Assembly (NCBI GenBank): GCA_963746735.1
Contig: CAVVCO010000014.1
Coordinates: forward strand, 181,833 to 245,832
Length of the DNA stretch: 64,000 nucleotides
Origin: CAVSWT01 sp963746735
GTDB lineage: Bacteria; Bacteroidota; Ignavibacteria; Ignavibacteriales; Ignavibacteriaceae
Reading direction: 5' to 3'
Shown: piece by piece, positions 46,828-54,547 of the stretch
Layout: each line of letters opens with the position of its first letter
Numbering within the stretch: position 1 is the stretch's first letter
Program-made: the position numbers and the translations under genes
The notes under the pieces: generated by a model
What the model was told of the DNA's origin: nothing
The model's database searches: none
The model's input: the letters and a program-made list of their open reading frames with translations, nothing else

Positions 46828-48552
46828 ATGGGCAAAACTAAAAAGAAATTAAGAAGTCAGGAATGGTTTGGCGGATTAGACAAAATGGGTTTTGTTCATC
46901 GTTCGTGGCTGCGAAATCAAGGTTACCCGGATGATCATTTCCGGGGCCGACCTGTAATTGGTATTTGCAACACCTGGTCTGAATTAACTCCTTGTAACGG
47001 ACATTTAAGAGAGTTTGCAGAGTTTGTAAAAAAAGGTGTTTTAGAAGCTGGCGGATTTCCACTTGAATTTCCTGTTATGTCTTTAGGTGAAACTATTATG
47101 CGTCCTACAACTATGCTTTTCAGAAATTTGGCAAGCATGGATGTTGAAGAATCTATTCGCGCAAATCCGATTGATGGAGTTGTACTTTTGACCGGATGTG
47201 ATAAAACAACTCCTTCAACTTTAATGGGAGCGTGCAGTGTTGATTTACCTACAATAGTTGTTCCGGGCGGACCAATGTTAAATGGAAGATTTAGAGGCGG
47301 AACAATTGGTTCGGGTTCTTTTAATTGGACAATAAAAGAGAAACAAAAATCAAATACTTTTTCAGAAGAAGATTTACTCGAAGCCGAAATTTGTGCTGCA
47401 AGAAGTGCGGGCCATTGCAACACAATGGGAACAGCTTCAACAATGGCTACAATGGTTGAAACTTTAGGACTTACTTTGCCGGGCATGTCATCAATTCCTG
47501 CAGTTGATTCACGTAAAAAAGTATTAACTCAATTGTCAGGGCGGCGAATTGTTGAAATGGTAAATGAAGATTTAACTCTTTCAAAAATTCTTACCAGAAA
47601 GGCTTTTGAAAATTCCATTATTGTAAATGCTGCAGTTGGCGGTTCAACAAATCTTATAATTCATTTACTTGCAATTGCGGGAAGAATTGGAGTTGAATTA
47701 AACCTGGAAGATTTTGATAAATTGGGGAGTAAAATTCCTTTACTTGTAAACTTAATGCCATCTGGAAAATATTTGATGGAAGATTTTTTCTATGCCGGTG
47801 GTTTGCCTGTTGTTCTTAAAGAATTGGAGAAAATGATTCATCAGGATGTGATAACAGTTAATGGTAAATCATTGAAAGAAAATAATGCAAATGCAAAGTG
47901 TTATAACGATGATGTAATATCAACTTTGGATAAACCGCTTCAGCATGAAGCGGGCATCGCTGTATTAAAGGGAAATTTATGTGAGAATGGAGCTGTGATA
48001 AAACCATCTGCTGCAACAGAAAAATTATTGAAGCATAAAGGCAGAGCAGTGGTTTTCGAAAGCATGGAAGATTATCATAATCGAATTGATGACCCTGATT
48101 TAGATATTGATGAAAATAGTGTAATTGTTTTAAAGGGAGTTGGACCGAAAGGATATCCAGGTATGCCGGAAGTCGGCAACGTTGATCTTCCGGAGAAACT
48201 TATAAAAAAAGGTGTAAAAGATATTGTTCGAATTTCAGACGGCAGAATGAGCGGCACAGCTTATGGTACAGTTGTGCTTCATATTTCTCCAGAATCATCA
48301 ATCGGCGGAACACTTGCCATTGTTAAAGACGGCGATATGATTGAACTGGATGTTCAAAATCGAAAACTTCACCTTGATATTTCTGATGAGGAATTAAAAA
48401 AACGAAAGGCAGAATGGACTCCGCCTGAAACTCATACAGAAAGAGGTTATGTTAGACTTTATCTTGAACATGTTGAACAGGCTGATAAAGGCGCTGACCT
48501 AGATATATTGATAGGAAAATCAGGTTCAGTAGTTAAAGGTGATTTGCATTAG
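46828..48552 (+). CDS. IlvD/EDD-family sugar-acid dehydratase (L-arabinonate/D-xylonate dehydratase type)
   Basis: This is a 574-residue cytoplasmic enzyme. Cys47 (GICNTW), Cys124 (TGCDKTTPS) and Cys197 (GHCNTMGTA) are the iron-sulfur ligands of the family. The N-terminal HRSWLRNQGYPDDHF and ICNTWSELTPCN blocks are those of the pentonate dehydratases rather than of dihydroxy-acid dehydratase for branched-chain amino acids. It converts an aldonate to its 2-keto-3-deoxy derivative. The context is decisive: it heads a run with a GntP permease, an FAH-family dehydratase and a semialdehyde dehydrogenase, the steps of the Weimberg-type route. Whether xylonate, arabinonate or another pentonate is preferred cannot be told. 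It starts 33 bases after GH67. Confidence 0.9.
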   Translation: MGKTKKKLRSQEWFGGLDKMGFVHRSWLRNQGYPDDHFRGRPVIGICNTWSELTPCNGHLREFAEFVKKGVLEAGGFPLEFPVMSLGETIMRPTTMLFRNLASMDVEESIRANPIDGVVLLTGCDKTTPSTLMGACSVDLPTIVVPGGPMLNGRFRGGTIGSGSFNWTIKEKQKSNTFSEEDLLEAEICAARSAGHCNTMGTASTMATMVETLGLTLPGMSSIPAVDSRKKVLTQLSGRRIVEMVNEDLTLSKILTRKAFENSIIVNAAVGGSTNLIIHLLAIAGRIGVELNLEDFDKLGSKIPLLVNLMPSGKYLMEDFFYAGGLPVVLKELEKMIHQDVITVNGKSLKENNANAKCYNDDVISTLDKPLQHEAGIAVLKGNLCENGAVIKPSAATEKLLKHKGRAVVFESMEDYHNRIDDPDLDIDENSVIVLKGVGPKGYPGMPEVGNVDLPEKLIKKGVKDIVRISDGRMSGTAYGTVVLHISPESSIGGTLAIVKDGDMIELDVQNRKLHLDISDEELKKRKAEWTPPETHTERGYVRLYLEHVEQADKGADLDILIGKSGSVVKGDLH

Positions 48553-48609
48553 AATTTTAAACAGCTCTTTAAATAGCTCGCGTAGATTTCATAACAAGTA
48601 AATAGTAAA

Positions 48610-49941
48610 ATGATTGTAATTTATCTTTTATTAAGTGTTGTTCTTATAATTCTTCTAACTGCAAAATTAAAAATTCATCCTTTCATCGCACTTTTTCTGG
48701 TGGCACTTTTGTACGGACTTTTTGCGGGAATGCCATTAAATGAAATCGTTAATTCGGTCAATCAAGGGTTTGGCGATACTTTAGGAAAAATTGGTCTATT
48801 GATTGTCCTCGGTGTAATTATAGGTGCATTTTTAGAAAACTCAGGCGGAGCTTATGCAATCGCTGAGAAAGTTTTAAAACTAATCGGCAAAAAAAGAGTT
48901 ACTGCCGCAATGGGAATTGTTGGCTATTTTGTTTCAATACCGGTATTTGCCGATAGCGGATTTTTATTGCTTTCCCCATTAAATAAAAGTTTATCAAAGA
49001 AGGCAAATATTTCTTTAGCTGGTTCTGCAGTAGCTTTGGCTTTGGGCTTAACCGCAACTCATACGCTCGTTCCGCCAACACCTGGGCCAATTGCTGCATC
49101 GGGGATTTTAAATGCAGATTTAGGGTTAGTATTAATTATTGGAATAGTTATTAGTGCTTTGGCATTAATCGTCGGGATATTATTTGCGATAAAGTATGCT
49201 TCCAAAACATATATAAATCCTAATCCTGATATAACAGAGGCTGAAATTGATGCAAAGTTAAAAGAAGCACCCGGTGCTGTTAAATCCTCAATCCCTATTA
49301 TAGTCCCAATATTTTTAATAATATTAAAATCAGTAACAACTGCTTTAGACGGTGATGTTAATGGAAATTTATTTAAGCTCATTTCATTCATCGGCGAGCC
49401 GGTTATAGCACTTCTCATTGGAATGTTTCTTTCTTTTCTTCTTCCTAAAAAATTAAATAGCGATATGCTTTCAACAACAGGCTGGGTAGGTAAATCATTA
49501 AGAGACGCAGCATCAATAATATTAATTACCGGTGCCGGAGGAATTTTCGGTAAAGTTTTGCAAAATTCAGGAATTGCATCAGTCATTGGTGATACTTTAG
49601 CTAATATTAATTTAAGCATCTGGCTGCCTTTTCTTTTGGCGGCCGCTATTAAAACAGCACAAGGTTCTTCAACAGTTGCGTTAATTACAACTGCATCTAT
49701 TATGATGCCTATGATGTCTACTTTAGGCTTTGTTACTGAACTGGAAAAAGCAATAGTTGTTATCGCAATTGGTGCGGGATCTGCAGTTTTCTCTCATGCT
49801 AACGATAGTTTTTTCTGGGTAGTTACACAGTTATCCGGGATTGATGTAAAAACCGGTTACAGGATATTTAGTTTGGGAACGTTTGTACTTGGAACATCCG
49901 CTGCTATTTTTTTATTTATATTTTATTTAATAATTGTTTGA
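48610..49941 (+). CDS. GntP-family aldonate (gluconate/pentonate):H+ symporter
   Basis: This 443-residue integral inner-membrane protein has about twelve hydrophobic segments. Family signatures include NQGFGDTLGKIGLLIVLG, IPVFADSGFLLL, THTLVPPTPGPIAA, ITGAGGIFGKVLQNSG, KTAQGSSTVALITTASI and FSHANDSFFWVV. GntP proteins take up gluconate and related sugar acids with protons. Placed between the pentonate dehydratase and the next two catabolic genes, it most likely imports the aldonate itself. This would explain why no sugar dehydrogenase or lactonase is present here. Confidence 0.93.
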   Translation: MIVIYLLLSVVLIILLTAKLKIHPFIALFLVALLYGLFAGMPLNEIVNSVNQGFGDTLGKIGLLIVLGVIIGAFLENSGGAYAIAEKVLKLIGKKRVTAAMGIVGYFVSIPVFADSGFLLLSPLNKSLSKKANISLAGSAVALALGLTATHTLVPPTPGPIAASGILNADLGLVLIIGIVISALALIVGILFAIKYASKTYINPNPDITEAEIDAKLKEAPGAVKSSIPIIVPIFLIILKSVTTALDGDVNGNLFKLISFIGEPVIALLIGMFLSFLLPKKLNSDMLSTTGWVGKSLRDAASIILITGAGGIFGKVLQNSGIASVIGDTLANINLSIWLPFLLAAAIKTAQGSSTVALITTASIMMPMMSTLGFVTELEKAIVVIAIGAGSAVFSHANDSFFWVVTQLSGIDVKTGYRIFSLGTFVLGTSAAIFLFIFYLIIV

Positions 49942-49947
49942 GCTAAA

Positions 49948-50781
49948 ATGAAATTATATAAAATCAAAAACGGAATTTTAATAGAAAGTGAAAATAGTTT
50001 TTATCTTTTGAAAAACGAAGATTGGGATTCGTTCGTAAATGACGATAATCTTTTTAATAAGATGAAACAGAATTGCAAAATTGAAAATCTGGTAAAAGAT
50101 TGGAAAGAATTGATTAGTGATATAGAAGCACCAGTAAACTCTCAAGAAATTTGGGCAAGCGGTGTTACCTATATGAGAAGTAAAATTGGAAGGCAGGAAG
50201 AATCTAAAAATGCTGGAGGCGGAGATTTTTATGCACGTGTTTATGAAGCTGAACGTCCTGAATTATTTTTTAAAGCTACAAAAAATCGTGTCGTTAATCC
50301 TGGAGGAAAAGTAAGAATTAGAAAAGATTCAACATGGAATGTTCCCGAACCTGAATTAACACTTTTGATTACTTCATCAGGAAAGATTGTTGGCTATACA
50401 ATTGGAAATGATATGAGCTCAAGAAGTATAGAAGGAGAGAACCCGCTATATCTTCCACAAGCAAAAACTTATGACGGGTGCGCGGCGCTTGGTCCTTGTA
50501 TTTATGTGCCGGAAAATCCTTTATCAATGAAAGAAAATATTTTTCTCGAAATAAATAGAGGTGGTAATTCAGCTTTTAGAGGTGAGGTTAACCTAAATCA
50601 ATTAAAAAGAAAACCTGAAGAATTAGTTTCCTTTTTGTATCGGGAATGCACATTTCCAAACGGCAGTTTTTTGATGACTGGAACCGGTATTGTACCTTCA
50701 AGTGATTTTACTTTGCAAAGCGGAGATGAAATAAAAATTACAATTGAATTGATTGGAACATTAATAAATACGGTGGAATAA
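49948..50781 (+). CDS. FAH-family 2-keto-3-deoxy-pentonate dehydratase
   Basis: This 277-residue cytoplasmic protein of the fumarylacetoacetate hydrolase fold shows IWASGVTYMRS, ELFFKATKNRVVNPG, VPEPELTLLI (the acidic metal ligands), YTIGNDMSSRSIEGENPLYL and MTGTGIVPSSDF. The pattern is that of 2-keto-3-deoxy-D-arabinonate/xylonate dehydratases, which yield 2-oxoglutarate semialdehyde. It lies 6 bases after the GntP gene and 2 bases before the next, so the genes are translationally close. The position between the aldonate dehydratase and the semialdehyde dehydrogenase matches the second dehydration of the Weimberg route. Other FAH proteins hydrolyse aromatic products, but context argues against that. 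Confidence 0.88.
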   Translation: MKLYKIKNGILIESENSFYLLKNEDWDSFVNDDNLFNKMKQNCKIENLVKDWKELISDIEAPVNSQEIWASGVTYMRSKIGRQEESKNAGGGDFYARVYEAERPELFFKATKNRVVNPGGKVRIRKDSTWNVPEPELTLLITSSGKIVGYTIGNDMSSRSIEGENPLYLPQAKTYDGCAALGPCIYVPENPLSMKENIFLEINRGGNSAFRGEVNLNQLKRKPEELVSFLYRECTFPNGSFLMTGTGIVPSSDFTLQSGDEIKITIELIGTLINTVE

Positions 50782-50783
50782 AA

Positions 50784-52361
50784 ATGGAATTAAAAGGAAC
50801 AAATTTTATTGGCAATGAGTTTTCCAATGAAGGTAAAACAACTTTTCAAGCTGTAAATCCAGCAAAGAATGAAAAGTTATTACCTCTATTTTATGAAGCA
50901 ACTTCATATGAAATTAACAACGCTATATCAAAAGCTGAAAAAGCTTTTGTTAAATACAGTAAAAGAAGCGGTATGGAAAAAGCTAAATTTCTTGAGACCA
51001 TTGCTGATGAAATACTTGCTCTCGGAGATTATTTAATCGAAAGATGCCATGAAGAAACAGCCTTACCAAAAGCAAGATTAATTGGTGAAAGAGGAAGAAC
51101 AGTAAACCAGTTAAAGTTATTTGCTGAAGTTTTAAAGGAAGGCTCATGGGTCGAAGCACGAATTGAGACAGCTATTCCGGACAGGCAGCCTTTACCTAAA
51201 CCTGATATTAGAAGCATATATAAACCATTAGGCCCCGTTGGAGTTTTTGGTGCAAGCAATTTTCCTCTTGCTTTTTCTGTTGCAGGTGGGGATACTGCTT
51301 CTGCGTTAGCGGCAGGCTGTACAGTAATTTTCAAAGCCCATCCGGCTCATCCTGGAACTTGTGAACTTATTGCAAACGCAATAATAAATGCCGTTAAAAA
51401 GAATAATATGCCTGACGGAACTTTTTCAATGATTCAAGGAAGTTCAACCGATGTAGGTATGGCAATTGTGAAACATCCATTAATTAAAGCAATTGGATTC
51501 ACAGGTTCTTACAAAGGTGGTAAAGCGATTTATGATTTCGCTGTTCAAAGGCCTGAACCGATTCCGGTTTATGCTGAAATGGGAAGTACAAATCCAGTTT
51601 TTATTCTACCAGAAGCTCTTAAGAAAAGAAAGGATGCAATAGCTAAAGGATTAGCCGCATCAGTAACTTTAGGGGTAGGACAATTTTGTACAAATCCTGG
51701 TGTTGTTTTTTTTGAAGAATCTGAAGAGTCAAAGAAATTTGAAGAAACAGCGAGCGAAAGTTTTACTAATTCCCCCGCAGGGACAATGCTTACTTCCGGA
51801 ATTAAAAATGCATATCAAAATGGAGTAAAGAATATTAAAAATGTTAGTGGTGTTAAAGTGTTGGCAGAAGGTAAACCAAATAATTCTGAAGTAGAAGGAA
51901 CAGCTTATCTTTTTCAAACCAACATTGAAAATTTTTTAGCTAATGAAAATTTGGAAGAAGAAATTTTCGGACCTTCAACATTGACTGTTAAAGGTAATGA
52001 CAAGACAGACCTTTTAAAAGCGGCAGAAAAATTACATGGACATCTTACTATTACTATTCATGCAACTGAGGATGATTTAAAAAATTATAAAGAATTAATT
52101 TCTGTTCTTGAAAGAAAAGCGGGAAGACTAATTATTAATGGATTCCCAACAGGAGTTGAGGTTTGTCATTCAATGGTACATGGCGGCCCGTTTCCAGCCA
52201 CAACAGACAGCCGCACAACATCCGTTGGAACCTTAGCAATAAATAGATTTGTTCGACCCGTGAGTTATCAAAATTTTCCTGATGAATATCTGCCTGAAGA
52301 ATTAAGAGATAATAATCCTTTAGGTATTTGGAGATTAGTTAATGGAGAGAGAAAAAAATAA
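50784..52361 (+). CDS. 2-oxoglutarate semialdehyde (2,5-dioxovalerate) dehydrogenase
   Basis: This 525-residue NAD(P)-dependent aldehyde dehydrogenase has the catalytic Cys302 in GVGQFCTNPG and the general-base Glu in YAEMGSTNPVF. GPVGVFGASNFPLAFSVAGGDTASAL and GFTGSYKGGKAI are typical of the KGSADH subfamily, and the C-terminal VCHSMVHGGPFPATTDSRTTSVG block is diagnostic for it. It oxidises 2-oxoglutarate semialdehyde to 2-oxoglutarate, the last step of the oxidative pentose and aldarate pathways. The gene starts 2 bases after the FAH-family gene, in the same operon. Confidence 0.93.
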   Translation: MELKGTNFIGNEFSNEGKTTFQAVNPAKNEKLLPLFYEATSYEINNAISKAEKAFVKYSKRSGMEKAKFLETIADEILALGDYLIERCHEETALPKARLIGERGRTVNQLKLFAEVLKEGSWVEARIETAIPDRQPLPKPDIRSIYKPLGPVGVFGASNFPLAFSVAGGDTASALAAGCTVIFKAHPAHPGTCELIANAIINAVKKNNMPDGTFSMIQGSSTDVGMAIVKHPLIKAIGFTGSYKGGKAIYDFAVQRPEPIPVYAEMGSTNPVFILPEALKKRKDAIAKGLAASVTLGVGQFCTNPGVVFFEESEESKKFEETASESFTNSPAGTMLTSGIKNAYQNGVKNIKNVSGVKVLAEGKPNNSEVEGTAYLFQTNIENFLANENLEEEIFGPSTLTVKGNDKTDLLKAAEKLHGHLTITIHATEDDLKNYKELISVLERKAGRLIINGFPTGVEVCHSMVHGGPFPATTDSRTTSVGTLAINRFVRPVSYQNFPDEYLPEELRDNNPLGIWRLVNGERKK

Positions 52362-52390
52362 AAGATTGAAACAAAAGGAAATCCAAGATA

Positions 52391-54274
52391 ATGAGAAGAA
52401 AGATTTTTTATTTAATATTTTTTATAGGAATTAATTCATTTATTCAAGGGCAGACTGACATAGTTAATGGGGATTTGATTCAGTTTAGTAGTAACGGTGC
52501 CTGGTGCTGGTATCAGGATGAACGTGCTGTCATTGATCAAACTAATAACAAAATTATTATAGGTTCAAATAGAACAAGTAATGGACATGATTATGTTGAT
52601 ATCTATGATATATCAAATGGTACAACTCAAAATTACGATTTAGGCTATATAGGAAGTGATGACCATGACACTCCTGGGCTGCTTGTTCGGCCTGATGGAA
52701 AGTATCTGGCAATGTTCGCAAAACATAATAGTGATAAGATAACGCATTATAGAATATTTAGTAATAATACCTGGAGTGCTGATCAGACTTTCGATTGGAA
52801 CACACAGCCAGGAGGAGCAGATTTTGCTACAACATACTCTAATGTATATTTTCTTTCAGCGGAAGGAAGTACTTATGATCTTTCACGTGGTAATGGGCAT
52901 GGCGGTCAAAATTTTCTAATATCTACTGACCAAGGAGATACATGGACATATGGAGGGTTTTTAACAACTAACGGTAATGTCGGATATGTTAACGGGTATT
53001 TTAGGTATTGCAGTAATGGAGTTGATCGAATAGATTTTGTATGTACAGAATATCATCCGAGAGATTTTAATACAAGTGTTTATCACGGCTATATTAAAAA
53101 TGGCAAAACATATAAGTCAGATAGAACTTTGGTGGATGATAATATTTTTGATAAGAATCCTACTTCCCCGCAAGATTATACCCCGGTATTTCTGGCAAAC
53201 ACAGAACTTAATGGTTTAACTATGACACATTGCTGGAACACAGATGTTCAAGCTTATGATGATGGAACAATAGCTACAATAGTTACTGCAAGAACTAACA
53301 CCGATTCAAATAATCCGACACATGCTTTTATTTATTGCCGGTATAACGGAACTACTTGGACTTCCACATATTTAGGTAATGCCGGCTTAAAATTATATAG
53401 CAGCGAACAGGACTATACCGGGCTTGCAGCGATGCATCCTGAAACACCTGATTTAATTTATATTTCTTCAACGTACGATCCACGTGATAATTCTTTTTTG
53501 ACAAAGCATGAAATATTTAAAGGTGTAACAAGAGACAGCGGTGCAACCTGGGAATGGACACCAATAACTAAAAATTCAACAGTAGATAATTTACGTCCCA
53601 TAGTTCCTAAATGGGAAAATTATAAGACAGCTTTGATTTGGTTTCGCGGAACTTATTTTAGTGCGCAAAATATAAATGCAAAAATAGTTGGGGTAATCAC
53701 CGATGAAGCTACCACTTTACCAGTGGAGTTAACGAATTTTTCTGCAACTGTTGAAGGTACTTCAGTAAATTTAAAATGGGAAACTAAATCCGAGATAAAT
53801 AATAATGGATTTGAAATACAAAAATTTACTAATAAGTATTGGCATCCAATTGGATTTATAAAGGGACAGGTAACCACGACAAAGTCTTCAAGTTATTCAT
53901 TTTCAGATAAAAATATAACCGGAGATATATTGAAGTACCGGCTTAAGCAAATTGATTTTGATGGTTCATATACTTACTCAAAAATTATAGAAGTAAATAC
54001 AAATATTGCTGCTGATTTTATTCTAAATCAGAATTATCCGAATCCATTTAATCCAACAACAAAAATAAAATGGCAATCTCCGATAGAAGGTTTTCAAACA
54101 CTTAAGGTTTATGATGTTTTAGGAAATGAAGTCACAACATTGGTAAATGAATTCAGAAGTTCAGGCAAATATGAAATTAATTTTGATGCAAGTAATTTAT
54201 CGAGCGGTATCTATTTTTATACTATTAAAATCGGTTCTTTTATAAGTATGAGAAAAATGATTCTGCTAAAATAA
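52391..54274 (+). CDS. Secreted BNR-repeat protein with T9SS tail
   Basis: This 627-residue protein has a signal peptide ending at IQGQ. Residues about 30-430 match the BNR_4-type beta-propeller: GAWCWYQDERAVID, KIIIGSNRTSNGHDYVDIYD, DDHDTPGLLVRPDGKYLAMF, FLISTDQGDTWTY and ITKNSTVDNLRPIVPKW. Asp-box-like S-x-D-x-G-x-T-W motifs recur. An Ig-like domain (VELTNFSATVEGTSVNLKWE, FEIQKF, YRLKQIDFDGS) precedes the T9SS domain (NYPNPFNPTTKI), the same arrangement as in the GH30 protein. BNR_4 proteins occur in polysaccharide loci and some are glycosidases or lyases, but no function can be assigned here. It follows the pentonate operon by 29 bases and may be the last gene of the transcript. Confidence 0.85.
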   Translation: MRRKIFYLIFFIGINSFIQGQTDIVNGDLIQFSSNGAWCWYQDERAVIDQTNNKIIIGSNRTSNGHDYVDIYDISNGTTQNYDLGYIGSDDHDTPGLLVRPDGKYLAMFAKHNSDKITHYRIFSNNTWSADQTFDWNTQPGGADFATTYSNVYFLSAEGSTYDLSRGNGHGGQNFLISTDQGDTWTYGGFLTTNGNVGYVNGYFRYCSNGVDRIDFVCTEYHPRDFNTSVYHGYIKNGKTYKSDRTLVDDNIFDKNPTSPQDYTPVFLANTELNGLTMTHCWNTDVQAYDDGTIATIVTARTNTDSNNPTHAFIYCRYNGTTWTSTYLGNAGLKLYSSEQDYTGLAAMHPETPDLIYISSTYDPRDNSFLTKHEIFKGVTRDSGATWEWTPITKNSTVDNLRPIVPKWENYKTALIWFRGTYFSAQNINAKIVGVITDEATTLPVELTNFSATVEGTSVNLKWETKSEINNNGFEIQKFTNKYWHPIGFIKGQVTTTKSSSYSFSDKNITGDILKYRLKQIDFDGSYTYSKIIEVNTNIAADFILNQNYPNPFNPTTKIKWQSPIEGFQTLKVYDVLGNEVTTLVNEFRSSGKYEINFDASNLSSGIYFYTIKIGSFISMRKMILLK

Positions 54275-54459
54275 TTTCTTATTAGGTGGTTAGTTTAGAT
54301 GAAATTAAATACGCAATTATTTTTTGAGTTTCTGAAGCTGGATCTTTTCTCCAATCATTCAATCAATATGCTTCCCTAAGTTACTTCGTATTAAATTGAA
54401 GTATTATCACATATAATGAAATAATTCTACATCTTAAACCACAAAAATTTTTTTAGAAT

Positions 54460-54468
54460 TGGTATAAT
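54460..54468 (+). promoter_or_regulatory. Possible extended -10 promoter for the UPF0182 gene
   Basis: TGGTATAAT (54460-54468) combines a consensus TATAAT with an upstream TG in the extended -10 position, 79 bases before the start codon. No good -35 hexamer is seen at 17 bases, and the promoter rules of this lineage may differ. The rest of the 273-base gap 54275-54547 is AT-rich and shows no gene or hairpin. Confidence 0.3.
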
Positions 54469-54547
54469 ATCAAAAGTTTAAGTACGTTTGAAAATCCGCT
54501 GAACAATTTTCAGTTGTTTTTGAATAGTCTTATGAGAGGAAATTAAA

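Noticed and set aside
46828..48552. Calling the IlvD-family gene dihydroxy-acid dehydratase of branched-chain amino acid synthesis
   Set aside because: The N-terminal SWLRNQG/SELTPCN pattern and the operon with GntP, FAH-family and semialdehyde dehydrogenase genes indicate sugar-acid catabolism.
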